Source: JBAZTA01 sp964588175 (lineage in GTDB: Bacteria > Omnitrophota > Gorgyraeia > Gygaellales > Profunditerraquicolaceae). Taken from it: a stretch of 23,237 nucleotides of DNA. Below the pieces are notes generated by a model. The model was given only the letters and a program-made list of their open reading frames with translations. It had not been told where the DNA came from and did not search any database. Positions 23,006 to 23,237 of the stretch are shown here, piece after piece. Position 1 is the stretch's first letter. Each line of letters begins with the position of its first letter. Location: contig CAZPNW010000042.1 of the NCBI GenBank assembly GCA_964588175.1, positions 1 to 23,237 of the forward strand. The letters are read 5' to 3'. The position numbers and the translations under genes are program-made.

Positions 23006-23237
23006 CTTTCCTGTCTTAATTTCACCCATAAACGCGCCTTCTGCAAATTCCTCCAAAGACGGACAAACTTAACATAAACACTTTTACGTAAACCGGCGCA
23101 TTCCCGCGTTAAATAAGCCGCGGTAACGCTCATCTCTTTATCTGTACTTTGCAAAAAATCAGATAACACTTCAATAAGCACATCTAATTCATGCAGATCG
23201 CCGAGTGAGTCCTGGATATCCCGGCTGGCGCAAATAT
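22990..23237 (-). CDS. C-terminal part of a CHAD-domain protein (5' end outside window)
   Basis: The open frame continues to the window edge, giving 81 residues. It reads SRDIQDSLGDLHELDVLIEV near the start, the CHAD hallmark of LQDxLGxxxDxxV, then a helical segment to RKSVYVKFVRLWRNLQKARL and a stop at 22990. An internal GTG at 23181 is not the start because the homology extends upstream. CHAD domains are helical, histidine- and basic-rich, and known to bind polyphosphate. A CHAD protein next to a phosphate regulon suggests a role in polyphosphate storage; the missing N-terminus could carry a CYTH domain. Confidence 0.72.
   Translation of the reverse strand, partial: ICASRDIQDSLGDLHELDVLIEVLSDFLQSTDKEMSVTAAYLTRECAGLRKSVYVKFVRLWRNLQKARLWVKLRQESYGRC

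Overview
The window reads as a stretch of Gram-negative, mid-GC bacterial chromosome. An outer-membrane porin, periplasmic binding protein and signal peptides point to two membranes. The gene set and protein style resemble an uncultivated lineage such as Omnitrophota or a relative, but that is inference: no rRNA or phylogenetic marker is present. Nearly everything lies on the minus strand. The only plus-strand gene is a ROK kinase at the right end. No tRNA, rRNA, CRISPR array, transposase or phage gene was seen.

Region 1 (1-6740): an operon read right to left. A strong promoter at 6699-6726 precedes a cysteine-free ArsR-type repressor, then a helix-turn-helix/PTS EIIA fusion, then hyfB-, hyfC-, hyfE-, hyfF- and hyfG-like genes, packed with 0-3 nt gaps or stop/start overlaps. 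The last gene runs off the left edge. The membrane genes are those of group 4 (HyfB-type) energy-converting complexes. In the large subunit, the place where [NiFe]-hydrogenases carry their first CxxC motif has no cysteines. The complex is therefore best called an Ehr-type, hydrogenase-related ion-pumping complex with an unknown electron reaction.

Region 2 (6749-11839): a membrane-anchored SGNH-fold protein; a compact unit made of a 43-aa membrane microprotein, TrkH and a secreted/membrane OB-fold protein, joined by ATGA/GTGA overlaps; and a KdpD/KdpE-like two-component system. The kinase lacks the usual KdpD N-terminal cytoplasmic domains, and there is no kdpFABC here. This suggests a KdpDE pair controlling a Trk-type potassium channel.

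Region 3 (11905-21846): a complete phosphate regulon. Reading right to left: phoB-type regulator and PhoR kinase; a second phoB-type regulator; two tiny ORFs; a porin; pstS, pstC, pstA, pstB, phoU; and an arsC-type arsenate reductase at the end. Two near-identical promoter regions (18385-18438 and 19258-19322) carry hexamers repeated every 11 bp at the same distance from a -10 box. I read these as Pho boxes, one driving the second regulator and one driving the microORF-porin-pst-phoU-arsC unit.

Region 4 (22027-23237): a ROK-family glucokinase with an extended -10 placed so close to its ATG that the mRNA should be leaderless. It overlaps tail to tail with the 3' end of a CHAD-domain (polyphosphate-associated) gene. 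Phosphate uptake, arsenate defence, potassium uptake and a likely polyphosphate-binding protein are thus neighbours, a plausible but unproven phosphate-storage neighbourhood.
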